Shown piece by piece: positions 63,809-64,000 of a stretch of 64,000 nucleotides of DNA (within the stretch, counting starts at the first letter, position 1; every line of letters begins with the position of its first letter). The position numbers were made by a program, and so were the translations under genes. The stretch spans positions 496,001 through 560,000 of the forward strand of contig NZ_ABCF01000001.1 in the NCBI RefSeq assembly GCF_000181495.1, given 5' to 3'. The stretch comes from Bacillus sp. SG-1 (GTDB lineage Bacteria; Bacillota; Bacilli; Bacillales; Bacillaceae_B). The notes under the pieces are model-generated. The model made no database searches, was not told the origin of the DNA, and was given only the letters and a program-made list of their open reading frames with translations.

Positions 63809-64000
63809 CCACTTTCTTTTTAAGGTACTTCCATACTAACGCAGATTTGGGTGGAAAGATACAGATAAAGACACTTGATTAATAGGAAGAGTAAACATCC
63901 TGGGAAATTTCCCGTGCATTTAATGGGGTGGTTCAGAATCGATTAAATTCAAAAGAGAGCATTTATAAGGAGAAGCCAAGAAAGGGGAGCTGAATGATAA

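Overview
The window reads as an accessory-rich stretch of a Bacillaceae genome (Bacillus, Rossellomorea or a close relative). Evidence: AGGAGG-type ribosome sites with many TTG/GTG starts, intrinsic terminators after most transcription units, a ComK homologue, and families typical of spore-forming Firmicutes (DUF3231, DUF4083, DUF3953, CBO0543, VC0807). No rRNA or tRNA gene and no CRISPR array was recognised.

Layout. 1-8.7 kb is an AT-rich defence-type island: an ISL3 transposase remnant, a MazG-like NTP pyrophosphohydrolase with a PLD-helicase fusion, then an XRE regulator divergent from an AIPR-family gene, a MORC/MutL-like GHKL ATPase and two overlapping unknown genes. It abuts a gene with no 5' end (8.7-9.5 kb). 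9.9-10.9 kb has two membrane proteins. 11.4-13.5 kb holds a phage/plasmid-type DnaD-like plus DnaB-like replication pair. 13.6-20.2 kb has lipoproteins, a Ca/Na antiporter, a CBS-domain transporter-like protein and a short ATP-dependent DNA ligase. 20.4-22.1 kb is a compact XRE / ComK / sigma-factor cluster, probably a competence switch. 22.6-29.3 kb has a GGDEF-EAL protein, a HAD phosphatase, an orphan trpB and several small membrane proteins.

29.8-48.4 kb contains a secreted PHB-depolymerase-type esterase, a DUF1456 plus YgjP-type metallopeptidase operon, an unusual M29 peptidase, an SgrR-type regulator divergent from an MFS exporter, a GAF-GGDEF-EAL protein, aspartate 4-decarboxylase and a stress-type SDR. 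48.6-57.8 kb carries an EamA transporter, nucleotidyl- and phosphotransferases, DUF3953 paralogues, a 25-codon peptide gene resembling staphylococcal delta-haemolysin, a DUF3231 protein and a PAS-GGDEF-EAL-PilZ protein. 58-64 kb is decaying: an array of hairpin repeats, a frameshifted GNAT, a lipoprotein and a GAF-STAS gene with in-frame stops, a deleted isochorismatase, and a membrane gene split by a 199-bp MITE-like insertion.

The strongest items for follow-up are the AIPR/MORC-like operon, the 199-bp insertion whose removal restores an ORF, the 52-bp-period hairpin array with compensating stem changes, the delta-lysin-like peptide, and the 13-bp motif shared by the XRE and comK upstream regions.
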